The translations under genes and the position numbers were made by a program. A model generated the notes under the pieces. That model made no database searches. It was not told the origin of the DNA and saw nothing but the letters and a program-made list of their open reading frames with translations. Below are positions 1 to 6,597 of a stretch of 19,691 nucleotides of DNA, in pieces. The stretch's first letter is position 1. Every line of letters starts with the position of its first letter. Origin of the DNA: Microbacteriaceae bacterium UBA4731 (GTDB taxonomy: Bacteria; Actinomycetota; Actinomycetes; Actinomycetales; Microbacteriaceae); contig DHJB01000069.1 in the NCBI GenBank assembly GCA_002404115.1, positions 37,301 through 56,991 on the forward strand, in the 5' to 3' direction.

Positions 1-630
1 CTGCTGAAGATCCTCGAAGGCACCGTGGCTTCGGTCCCGCCGCAGGGCGGCCGTAAGCATCCGCACCAGGAATTCATCCAGATTGACACGACCAACGTCT
101 TGTTCATCGTGGCCGGCGCGTTCGCCGGCCTCGAAGACATCATCTCCTCGCGTGCCGGCAAAAAGGGCATCGGTTTCGGCGCCCCGCTGCACCGCAAAGG
201 CGACGACATCAACCTCTTCAGCGAGGTGCTGCCGGAAGACCTGCACAAGTTCGGACTGATCCCGGAGTTCATCGGCCGTCTGCCCGTCGTCACGACGGTC
301 ACGCAGCTCGACCAGGTGGCCCTCATGCAGATCCTCACCGTGCCGAGGAACGCCCTCGTGCGCCAGTACCAGCGCATGTTCGAGCTCGACGGCGTCGAAC
401 TCGAATTCGAGCAGCCGGCCCTCGAAGCCATCGCCGACCTGGCGGTGCTCCGCAAGACCGGCGCCCGCGGCCTCCGCGCCATTCTCGAAGAGGTACTCGG
501 GCCGATCATGTTCGAGGTGCCGTCGAGCACCGAGGTCGCCCGTGTCGTCGTCACCCGCGCGGCCGTGCTCGACAATGCAGCGCCGACGATCGTGCACCAT
601 GCGGCCCGTCGCGTAGAGAAGTCCGCCTAA
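1..630 (+). CDS. clpX: ATP-dependent Clp protease ATP-binding subunit ClpX, 3' part (5' end outside window)
   Basis: This is the C-terminal 209 residues of ClpX, the AAA+ unfoldase that forms hexamers, unfolds tagged substrates and feeds them to ClpP in the cytoplasm. The frame is open from base 1, so the start lies upstream. Visible family landmarks are the early LLKILEGT segment, the pore-proximal and Walker-B-following region ([16 protein letters not shown]), the [10 protein letters not shown] stretch, [11 protein letters not shown] with the arginine finger, and the sensor-2 segment [12 protein letters not shown]. The reading frame is intact and stops with TAA at 628-630. An LD-carboxypeptidase remnant starts 9 bases later, so the two may once have been co-transcribed. 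Identification is by direct recognition of these highly conserved motifs. Confidence 0.97.
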   Translation: MLKILEGTVASVPPQGGRKHPHQEFIQIDTTNVLFIVAGAFAGLEDIISSRAGKKGIGFGAPLHRKGDDINLFSEVLPEDLHKFGLIPEFIGRLPVVTTVTQLDQVALMQILTVPRNALVRQYQRMFELDGVELEFEQPALEAIADLAVLRKTGARGLRAILEEVLGPIMFEVPSSTEVARVVVTRAAVLDNAAPTIVHHAARRVEKSA

Positions 631-639
631 CCCCGAGTC

Positions 640-870
640 GTGGAGATCATCCGCCCGCCGCTTCTCACGGCCGGCGACCGCGTGGCCGTTGTGGCGACGT
701 CCTGGCCGGGCTCGACCGTCTACCCCGCGTCTACCGGGCCGGCGTCGCCACGCTGCGCGACGTCTTCGGCCTCGAGGTCGTCGAGTACCCGTCGACGGCG
801 TTCACGCCGGCGTACGCCGGTTCACGCCGGCGTACGCCTCTGCGCACCCGGAGGAGCGCGCCCCGCAGCC
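640..870 (+). pseudogene. Remnant of an LD-carboxypeptidase (peptidase family S66) gene, frameshifted and truncated
   Basis: A GTG at 640 begins the segment IRPPLLTAGDRVAVVATSWP, which matches the N-terminus of S66 LD-carboxypeptidases (cytoplasmic enzymes of murein tetrapeptide recycling). The homologous reading then moves to another frame near 723-726, where one missing C in a run of four would explain it, and continues as VYRAGVATLRDVFGLEVVEY. A tandem duplication of 20 bases (801-820 repeated from 821) shifts the frame again, giving SAHPEERA. Homology ends where the 63-bp repeat begins at 871. Family members are about 300 residues or more, so only about a quarter remains, without the catalytic Ser, Glu or His. 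The rest is not found elsewhere in the window. Family assignment rests on the N-terminal motif only. Confidence 0.72.
801..838 (+). repeat. 20-bp tandem duplication inside the S66 remnant
   Basis: The block beginning TTCACGCCGGCGTACGCC at 801 occurs again at 821, a period of 20 bases. Since 20 is not a multiple of three, it breaks the frame. Removing one copy restores a plausible S66-like reading (AFTPAYASAHPEERA). Confidence 0.85.
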
Positions 871-933
871 CCGCGAAACTGCAGTTGTGGTCGTTATGAG
901 CGCGTTTTAACGACCACAAGTGCATTCTCGCGG
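871..933. repeat. 63-bp palindromic repeat, copy A
   Basis: This is the first of three copies (others at 9631 and 18781). The outer arm on the plus strand begins CCGCGAAACTGCAGTTGTGG and the far end closes with CTCGCGG. The 26-base arms (871-896 and 908-933) pair at 23 of 26 positions around an 11-base centre, TGAGCGCGTTT. It truncates the S66 remnant and lies just upstream of the ROK promoter. The centre is in the opposite orientation to copies B and C, while the outer arms have the same orientation. No target-site duplication is visible at its edges. Confidence 0.93.
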
Positions 934-953
934 AAATGTGATGGAAGAAGGAG

Positions 954-980
954 TTGACGGGAGACGCACATTGTTCTAAT
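954..980 (+). promoter_or_regulatory. Candidate promoter of the ROK-sugar operon
   Basis: A TTGACG hexamer (954-959) is followed by TCTAAT (975-980) at a spacing of 15 bases, or by the weaker TAATCT (977-982) at 17. The stretch is notably AT-rich compared with its surroundings and abuts the palindrome at 981-1002, as expected if a repressor bound there blocks transcription. Predicted from sequence only. Confidence 0.5.
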
Positions 981-1002
981 CTTTATTTAGTCCTGAATAA
1001 AG
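981..1002. promoter_or_regulatory. 22-bp palindromic operator, probable ROK repressor binding site
   Basis: The half-sites CTTTATTTAG and CTGAATAAAG form a near-perfect inverted repeat (outer seven pairs exact) in an otherwise GC-rich region. It lies between the -10 region and the ribosome-binding site AAAGGGG of the ROK gene, where a bound repressor would block its own operon. AT-rich TTTATTTAG-type inverted repeats are typical of NagC/XylR/Mlc-family sites. Binding is inferred from position and resemblance. Confidence 0.65.
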
Positions 1003-1009
1003 GGGAACA

Positions 1010-2233
1010 ATGATGTTTCGACCCGCAGCGCGTACCGATGTCAATCGGTCCGCCATCCTTGCGCAGCTCGGCGCGCACGGCCCGGCGTCGCGCGCCGACC
1101 TGGCTCGCGTGCTCAATGTCTCCCCGGCCCTGATGACCCAGCTCACCCGGGACCTGATCGCCGATGGTCTCCTCCAGGAACTCGAACAGGCACCGTCCCA
1201 GGGCGGTCGGCCGGCACGGATGCTCGGCATCGTTTCGACCGCCGGGCACGTAATCGGCGTGAAGGTCGTGCTCGACCACGTCGCGTTTGTCGAGGTCGGC
1301 ATCGACGGCGCTGTTCTCCGGTCGGCCAGTGAACCCTTCGACGCGTCCTCGTCCACGTTCCTCGGTGACCTCACCCTTCTGCTTCGTCGTTTCATCGCCG
1401 GCGGCAGCGACATGCCCCTTCTGGGAATCGGCGTCGGAGTCCCCGGCACCGTCGACAATCAGGGCAGCGGGCTCGTCGACTCGACGCAACTCGGCTGGAA
1501 CCAGGTCCCGCTGGGCTCGACGCTGCGGCGCGAACTGGCGCTGCCCGTGCTCGTTGAGAACAACGTCAATGCCCTGGCGATGGCCGAACGCCTGTACGGC
1601 GTCGGCCGCCTCCACGACAACTTCCTCGTCGTGACGATCGGAACCGGCGTCGGCGCCGGAATCGTCGTCGACGGCGTCGTGCTGCGCGGGTCGTCCGGCG
1701 GCGCCGGCGAGGTCGGCCACATTCCCGTCGGCGAGGACGGTCCGGTGTGCTCGTGCGGCAACCATGGATGCCTCGAGTCCTACATTGGCGAGGAAGCCCT
1801 CGTTCGCAACGCCCGTTCGGCGGGAATCATCGGCGAGCAGAGCGGGATGGCCGCACTCCGCGCCGCGGCGGACGCCGGGGTCCCCGCCGCCACAGCGATC
1901 TTCGGCGAAGCCGGACACCGGCTGGGCCGGGCGCTGGCCGGTATCGTGCACACGCTCGACCCCGAGATCGTCATCGTGCTCGGAGAGGGGACCGCCGCCT
2001 GGAAGCACTGGTCGTTCGGCTTCGAACTCGCCCTGCGATCCGCGCTGATCCCGAGCCGGCGCCAGGTGGCCGTGGCCGTGGAGAACTGGCAGGACGAGAG
2101 CTGGGCGCAGGGCGCGGCGGCGATCGTGCTGGCCACGCCATTCGACTCCGACGGCCTGGCCGGCGACCAGGGCCGGCTCGTGCGCGCTCGGTTGGTCGAG
2201 CAGTCGGCCCCGCAGGAAGCTCCCGGATCATGA
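1010..2233 (+). CDS. ROK-family transcriptional regulator (NagC/XylR type)
   Basis: A 407-residue protein of the usual ROK repressor length. It has an N-terminal winged helix-turn-helix (about residues 10-60, with ASRADLARVLNVSPALMTQL as recognition core) followed by the ROK sugar-kinase-like fold. Visible landmarks are ENNVNALA (183-190), the phosphate-type loop IGTGVGAG (210-217), E234 and H237 that would contact sugar, and the zinc site CSCGNHGCLE with C247, C249 and C254. Such proteins repress sugar operons and release DNA on binding a sugar ligand. ATG 1010 is preceded by AAAGGGG; ATG 1013 is an equal alternative. The gene overlaps the next by ATGA, so regulator and transporter are probably co-transcribed and autoregulated through the palindrome at 981-1002. 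The ligand is unknown; an alpha-glucoside is inferred from neighbours. Confidence 0.93.
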   Translation: MMFRPAARTDVNRSAILAQLGAHGPASRADLARVLNVSPALMTQLTRDLIADGLLQELEQAPSQGGRPARMLGIVSTAGHVIGVKVVLDHVAFVEVGIDGAVLRSASEPFDASSSTFLGDLTLLLRRFIAGGSDMPLLGIGVGVPGTVDNQGSGLVDSTQLGWNQVPLGSTLRRELALPVLVENNVNALAMAERLYGVGRLHDNFLVVTIGTGVGAGIVVDGVVLRGSSGGAGEVGHIPVGEDGPVCSCGNHGCLESYIGEEALVRNARSAGIIGEQSGMAALRAAADAGVPAATAIFGEAGHRLGRALAGIVHTLDPEIVIVLGEGTAAWKHWSFGFELALRSALIPSRRQVAVAVENWQDESWAQGAAAIVLATPFDSDGLAGDQGRLVRARLVEQSAPQEAPGS

Positions 2234-3195
2234 CGACCATCCCCGCGGTGCTTCCCGCCGTCGACACGACCGTCCAGCCCGACAGGCTCCCTCTCCCGTC
2301 CGGTCGGCGCGGCCGCACCCCCACCGCTCGCCTGAAGTACGCGCTCATCGTGCTCGCATTCATCCTGCCGAGCGCCATTCCGCTGGCCATGTTCACCCTC
2401 GGCCCGATGGTTGCCGCGGCGTGGGTAAGCCTGCACGAATGGAATCTGCTCGCACCCATGAAATGGGTCGGACTCGACAACTACGCGTCGCTGCTTGCTG
2501 ATCCGCGCACCGGCGACGTGTTCCTGCACACCATCTCCTACATCATGGGCTACCTGCCCCTCGTCTACATCGGCGGGCTGGCGCTCGCGCTGGCGCTGAA
2601 CACCGCTCTCAAGGGACGTTCGTTTCTGCGCGGCGTGTACTTCCTGCCGGTCATCACGAGCTGGATCGTCGTGGCGCTGGTCTGGCGCTGGCTGCTCAAC
2701 CCCAGCAACGGCATCATCAACTCGATTCTCGGTTTCTTCGGAATCGCCGGCCCCGGCTGGTGGTCCGATCCGGCCTGGGCCATGCCGTCGATCATCCTGG
2801 CCTCTGCGTGGAAAGACATCGGCTTCGTGATGGTCATCCTGCTCGCCGGCCTGCAGGCCATCAACCAGGACCTGTACGACGCGGCCAAGGTGGACGGTGC
2901 CGGCTGGTGGCGACGCCTGGTCAGCGTCACCCTGCCCCTGCTGTCCCCGTCCACGTTCTTCGTCGTCGTCATCTCCCTCATCAACGGATTCCAGGTCTTC
3001 GACCAGGTCTACGCGATGACTGGAGGCGGACCGGGCGGCGCCAGCCAGGTCGTCGTCCAGCAGATCTACGACCTGACCTTCCGCTACGGCAAGGCCGGTG
3101 AGGCATCCGCCCTTTCCTGGATGCTCTTCGCTGTCGTCCTGGCCGTGACCGTCGTTCAAATCCGCGGACAAAAGAGGTGGGTCAACTATGGCTAA
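2230..3195 (+). CDS. CUT1-family sugar ABC transporter permease (MalF/UgpA type)
   Basis: A 321-residue inner-membrane permease, one half of the translocation channel of a carbohydrate uptake transporter. A basic cytoplasmic N-terminus (to about residue 35) precedes six hydrophobic segments, the first being YALIVLAFILPSAIPLAMF. The EAA loop that docks on the ATPase is seen as DAAKVDGAGWWRRL from residue 217, and the family's MTGGGPGGAS segment lies before the last membrane helix. ATG 2230 overlaps the ROK stop by ATGA, and a longer in-frame start would run into the regulator gene. It overlaps the next permease by 8 bases. No ATPase gene is present in the cluster, so it probably uses a shared MsiK-like ATPase, as is known for actinobacterial CUT1 systems. 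Confidence 0.94.
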   Translation: MTTIPAVLPAVDTTVQPDRLPLPSGRRGRTPTARLKYALIVLAFILPSAIPLAMFTLGPMVAAAWVSLHEWNLLAPMKWVGLDNYASLLADPRTGDVFLHTISYIMGYLPLVYIGGLALALALNTALKGRSFLRGVYFLPVITSWIVVALVWRWLLNPSNGIINSILGFFGIAGPGWWSDPAWAMPSIILASAWKDIGFVMVILLAGLQAINQDLYDAAKVDGAGWWRRLVSVTLPLLSPSTFFVVVISLINGFQVFDQVYAMTGGGPGGASQVVVQQIYDLTFRYGKAGEASALSWMLFAVVLAVTVVQIRGQKRWVNYG

Positions 3196-4057
3196 TGCAA
3201 CACTGGCCCGCGGGGCCGTGACGACGGACACCGCAGCGGGCACCCGCCGAACCGTCGGATTCGTGCTCCTCCACGTCGTCATGATCGTCGGCGCGCTGAT
3301 CATGTTCTTCCCGTTCCTGTGGACGATCATCACGTCGATCAGCCCGGGCGCTGGGCTCACCCTCGCGCCGGCGTTGTTTCCCGACAACCCGTCCCTGGCC
3401 GCCTACCAGCAGTTGTTCACCGAGCGCCCGTTCGGCCAGGTGGTCCTGAACAGCCTCGTGCTCGCCGTGACCACCACCACGGTGCAGCTGTTCACCAGCG
3501 CGACGGCCGGATACGCGTTCAGCCGGCTGCCGTTCCGCGGGCAGGGCGTCGTCTTCGCTGTGTACCTCGCCACCATGATGATCCCGCTGCAGGTGCTCAT
3601 CGTCCCGCTCTTCTCCGAACTGAAGGCGTTCGGCTTGCTGAACAGCTACCTCGGTGCGCTGCTGCCCACCTTCGCGACGGCGTTCGGGATCTTCCTGCTG
3701 CGCCAGGCCATCAACCAGGTGCCCCGCGAACTCGACGAGGCCGCCACGATCGACGGCGCGGGACACTTCCGGATCTTCTGGACGATCATTCTGCCCAACA
3801 TCCGGCCGGCGCTGGCGACGCTCGTGGTCTTCGCGTTCATGGGCAGTTGGAACAGTTTCCTTTGGCCGCTCGTCGTGCTCCGCTCTCCCGAGCTGCAGAC
3901 CCTCCCGGTTGCCCTCGCCGGCCTGGTGGGCCAGTACTCGACCCAATGGGACATCGTCATGGCAGGTTCCGTCGTTAGCGTGCTCCCCATGCTGGCCCTC
4001 TACATTTTCGCCCAGAAATACATCATCCAGGGCGTCGCAAGCTCAGGGATCAAGTAG
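3188..4057 (+). CDS. CUT1-family sugar ABC transporter permease (MalG/UgpE type)
   Basis: A 289-residue partner permease. It has six predicted membrane helices, starting with VLLHVVMIVGALIMFFPFLW, and the EAA motif ELDEAATIDGAGHFRIFW around residues 181-198. The C-terminus, FAQKYIIQGVASSGIK, is the classic MalG-family ending (the xxGVxxGxxK pattern). ATG 3188 overlaps the stop of the upstream permease and is preceded by the strong ribosome-binding site AAAGAGGTGG. It should form a heterodimeric channel with the 2230-3195 product and receive substrate from the lipoprotein encoded next. Confidence 0.95.
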   Translation: MANATLARGAVTTDTAAGTRRTVGFVLLHVVMIVGALIMFFPFLWTIITSISPGAGLTLAPALFPDNPSLAAYQQLFTERPFGQVVLNSLVLAVTTTTVQLFTSATAGYAFSRLPFRGQGVVFAVYLATMMIPLQVLIVPLFSELKAFGLLNSYLGALLPTFATAFGIFLLRQAINQVPRELDEAATIDGAGHFRIFWTIILPNIRPALATLVVFAFMGSWNSFLWPLVVLRSPELQTLPVALAGLVGQYSTQWDIVMAGSVVSVLPMLALYIFAQKYIIQGVASSGIK

Positions 4058-4110
4058 TCCTCGAGACCCCGCAATCCGTTTCACCCGATATCAAAGGAGA
4101 TAGCAGTCAC

Positions 4111-5358
4111 ATGAATCGTAAACTCGTGGCCACAGCAGGCCTTGCCGCGTGCGCGGCCCTTATCATGAGCGGATGCGCGTCGACGAAGGCCGCCGCACCC
4201 TCAGGTCCCGTCACCATCACGTATTCCAACTTCATTTCGAACGATGGCAACGAGGCCAACCTCAAGAAGATCGTCGCCGCATTCGAGAAGGAGAACAAGA
4301 ACATCACGGTCGACGTGAAGACGCTCCCGTACGGCGACTACGGAACGGCCCTGCAGACCGACCTCGCCGCCGGTACCGCCGCCGACGTGTTCGACATCGA
4401 GTACTCGAACTACGCGTCCTACCAGGCCAACGGTGTGCTGGCTGAGATCCCGGTCGCGAACTCGAGCGCCTACCGCAAGACGCTGCTCGACGCGTACGCC
4501 ACCGGCGGAAAGCAGTACGCCCTGCCGAGCTCGTTCTCCGACGTCGTGCTGTACTACAACGCCGACCTGTTCGACGCGGCGGGCGTTTCCCACCCGACCG
4601 CCGACTGGACCTGGGCCGACGAGAAGGCCGCTGCGCTGAAACTCACCGACAAGGCGAAGGGCGTGTGGGGTGACCACCAGCCGGTGAGCTTCTACGAGTT
4701 CTACAAGACGCTCGCGCAGAACGGCGGCTCGTTCCTCGCCAAGGACGGCAAATCGGTCGCGTTCAACACTCCGGAAGGCGTCGAAGCCGCCAAGTGGCTG
4801 GTCGAGAAGAGCGGCACCGTGATGCCGACGATCAAGCAGGGCCAGGGCACGGCAGACTTCGACACCAACCTGTTCAAGGCCGGCAAGCTGGCCATGCTGC
4901 ACACGGGTATCTGGGTCTTCGGCGCTGTGGCCGACGTGCCATTCAAGTGGGACATCGCGGTCGAACCGGGCAGCACGCACAAGGCCAGCGCGGTCTTCTC
5001 GAACGCCGTCGGCGTCTCGGCCACGTCCAAGCACACCGACGCCGCCGCCAAGTGGGCCGAGTTCCTGACGAACAGCGACACCATGGTTCAGACGCGTCTC
5101 GACTCCGGTTGGGAACTGCCGCCGATCAGCGACGAGAAGGCACTCGCCACGTACCTCGACAAGGGTGCGCCGGCGAACCGCAAGGCCGTCTTCGACTCGC
5201 TCGACGGCATCGCCCTGCCGCCCGTCGTGGCCAAGGGTCAGACCGAAATGCAGGACATCACCGGCGAGGAACTCGTCGAGGCGCAGGCCGGCCGCAAGAG
5301 CGTCGAAGAGGCCCTGACCTCCGCTGAGAAGCGCATCAACGCGGTCATCGGCGGCTAG
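4111..5358 (+). CDS. Sugar ABC transporter substrate-binding lipoprotein
   Basis: A 415-residue extracellular binding protein of the family 1 (MalE-like) solute-binding group. The signal peptide MNRKLVATAGLAACAALIM ends in a lipobox MSGC, so Cys22 should be lipidated and anchor the protein outside the membrane. The mature part begins ITYSNFISNDGNEANLKKIV and shows the fold's ADVFDIEYSNYA and ALPSSFSDVVLYYNADLFDAAG segments, which shape the sugar-binding cleft. ATG 4111 has a good Shine-Dalgarno (AAAGGAGA, 4093-4100). The gene follows both permeases, whereas many CUT1 operons put the binding protein first. A hairpin pair just after the stop could raise its transcript level over the downstream enzymes. 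The ligand is inferred to be a short alpha-glucoside. Confidence 0.94.
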   Translation: MNRKLVATAGLAACAALIMSGCASTKAAAPSGPVTITYSNFISNDGNEANLKKIVAAFEKENKNITVDVKTLPYGDYGTALQTDLAAGTAADVFDIEYSNYASYQANGVLAEIPVANSSAYRKTLLDAYATGGKQYALPSSFSDVVLYYNADLFDAAGVSHPTADWTWADEKAAALKLTDKAKGVWGDHQPVSFYEFYKTLAQNGGSFLAKDGKSVAFNTPEGVEAAKWLVEKSGTVMPTIKQGQGTADFDTNLFKAGKLAMLHTGIWVFGAVADVPFKWDIAVEPGSTHKASAVFSNAVGVSATSKHTDAAAKWAEFLTNSDTMVQTRLDSGWELPPISDEKALATYLDKGAPANRKAVFDSLDGIALPPVVAKGQTEMQDITGEELVEAQAGRKSVEEALTSAEKRINAVIGG

Positions 5359-5364
5359 CAGCAC

Positions 5365-5413
5365 CCGGCCTATCCGGCCGGTATGAGGGTCCGGGGCGTA
5401 TGTACCCGGACCC
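5365..5413 (+). terminator. Tandem hairpins between binding-protein and GH15 genes
   Basis: Two inverted repeats lie in the 96-base gap. CCGGCC (5365-5370) pairs with GGCCGG (5376-5381), and GGGTCCGGG (5387-5395) pairs perfectly with CCCGGACCC (5405-5413) across a 9-base loop. The second is followed by TTCC, not a T-run, so it is more likely an RNA-stabilising or attenuating hairpin than a full terminator. This is a common arrangement behind binding-protein genes that need more copies than their neighbours. Confidence 0.5.
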
Positions 5414-5454
5414 TTCCACACACTTTCAGCACCGATCAGCAGGAGAACCACGCC

Positions 5455-6597
5455 ATGACCGAGGCCACCGTCAGACCCCGCCCGAGCGAACAGCACTTGA
5501 TCGCCCTGGCCCGCTCGAGCTACGAGCTGATCCTCGAGTTGCAGGATGCCTCCGGCGCGTATCCGGCCAGTCCCACCTTCTCCGCCTACACGGGGTACTC
5601 CTGGTTCCGCGACGGGGCGTTCATCGCCGATGGCGTGTCCAGCTACGGCGGGGTGGACTCGGCCAGTCGGTTCTTCGACTGGTGCAGCGGCATCCTCCTG
5701 GACCGGGCGGACCAGGTGCGCCACATCGTCGACGCCGCAGCCGGACCATTCCCCGTGTCCGATGCGGAGATGCTCCCGACCCGATTCACCTTCGGCGGGA
5801 AGGAGGGCGACGACGACTGGTGGGATTTCCAGCTGGATGGCTACGGCACCTGGATCTGGGCGGCCGTCGAACACGCGAAGCGGCACGGCCTCGACCTCGG
5901 ACGGTGGGCAGGCGCCATCGCCCTGAGCGTGGAATATCTGGTCAGCTCCTGGCACCGGCCATGCTTCGACTGGTGGGAAGAGAACTCCGACCAGGTGCAC
6001 GTCTCGACCCTCGGCTGCATCTCGGCCGGCCTCCGGGCCGCCGTCCGTTCGGGCGTCCTCACCGAACGGCTCCAGGCCGAGGCCGAGACGGCCGACGCGG
6101 ACGTCCAGGCCCTGATCGGGGAACGAGGCACGGTCGACGGCCACCTCGTGAAATGGCTCGGATCCCGCGACGTCGACGGCAGTCTCCTGGCCGTGCTTGC
6201 TCCGCTCGCGGCGATCCGGCCCTCGAGCGAGGTCGGCCTGACCACCATCCGTGCGGTTTCCTCCACCCTGAACGTCGACCGAGGCGTACACCGCTACCTC
6301 GCGGACACCTTCTACGGTGGAGGCCAGTGGCCGCTGCTCAGTTGCATGCTCGGACTGGCCTATGCCCGTTCGGGAGCAAGGGCGGCGGCGCTGCGTCAGC
6401 TCGCTTGGGCGGCGGGCACCATCGGAACCGACGGATCGATGCCGGAGCAGGTCGGCGATCACCTGCTCGACCCGTCCCGGCGCGACGAGTGGGTGCGCCG
6501 CTGGGGTCCGGTGGCGCAGCCCTTGCTGTGGAGCCACGCCATGTACATTCGACTGGCCGTCGAACTCGGCCTCACAACCTTGGAGAACGACCGATGA
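5455..6597 (+). CDS. Glycoside hydrolase family 15 protein, probable intracellular isomaltose/alpha-glucoside glucohydrolase
   Basis: A 380-residue (alpha/alpha)6-barrel enzyme of the GH15 type, expected to release glucose from the non-reducing end by inversion. Motifs are TGYSWFRDGAF (46-55), DDWWDFQLDGYGTW (120-133), CFDWWEEN (residues 170-177) with E175/E176 as probable general acid, VKWLGSRDVDGSLL, TFYGGGQWPLL, and MPEQV with E331 as probable general base. There is no signal peptide and no N-terminal beta-sandwich domain such as secreted glucoamylases carry, which fits a small cytoplasmic enzyme acting on imported di- and oligosaccharides. ATG 5455 follows AGGAGAA at 5441-5447; an in-frame upstream ATG at 5383 lies inside the hairpin region and is rejected. 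It overlaps the GH31 gene by ATGA. The preferred linkage (alpha-1,6 suspected) cannot be read from the sequence. Confidence 0.86.
   Translation: MTEATVRPRPSEQHLIALARSSYELILELQDASGAYPASPTFSAYTGYSWFRDGAFIADGVSSYGGVDSASRFFDWCSGILLDRADQVRHIVDAAAGPFPVSDAEMLPTRFTFGGKEGDDDWWDFQLDGYGTWIWAAVEHAKRHGLDLGRWAGAIALSVEYLVSSWHRPCFDWWEENSDQVHVSTLGCISAGLRAAVRSGVLTERLQAEAETADADVQALIGERGTVDGHLVKWLGSRDVDGSLLAVLAPLAAIRPSSEVGLTTIRAVSSTLNVDRGVHRYLADTFYGGGQWPLLSCMLGLAYARSGARAAALRQLAWAAGTIGTDGSMPEQVGDHLLDPSRRDEWVRRWGPVAQPLLWSHAMYIRLAVELGLTTLENDR

Noticed and set aside
871..933. Repeat copies as classical intrinsic terminators or as IS ends with target-site duplications
   Set aside because: No T-run follows any copy, and no direct repeats flank them, so neither label can be supported. 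They are reported as palindromic repeats only.
640..957. Intact 105-residue gene after clpX
   Set aside because: Only the first 25 or so residues match S66; the rest is out of frame and runs through repeat A. It is treated as a pseudogene.
1780..3387. 535-residue minus-strand open frame opposite the ROK and permease genes
   Set aside because: It is a shadow of well-identified plus-strand genes. It is rich in Arg, Asp and Gly, has no domain and no start context, and such long antisense frames are common at this GC content.
4201..6537. 778-residue minus-strand open frame opposite the binding protein and GH15
   Set aside because: It spans two clearly real plus-strand genes and an intergenic hairpin and shows no recognisable motif; its composition is that expected of antisense to high-GC coding DNA.
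5400..6593. N-terminal extension of the GH31 gene, in frame back to 5400
   Set aside because: The extension lies in another frame of the GH15 gene and reads as Arg-rich shadow sequence. ATG 6594 with the ATGA overlap is the natural start.
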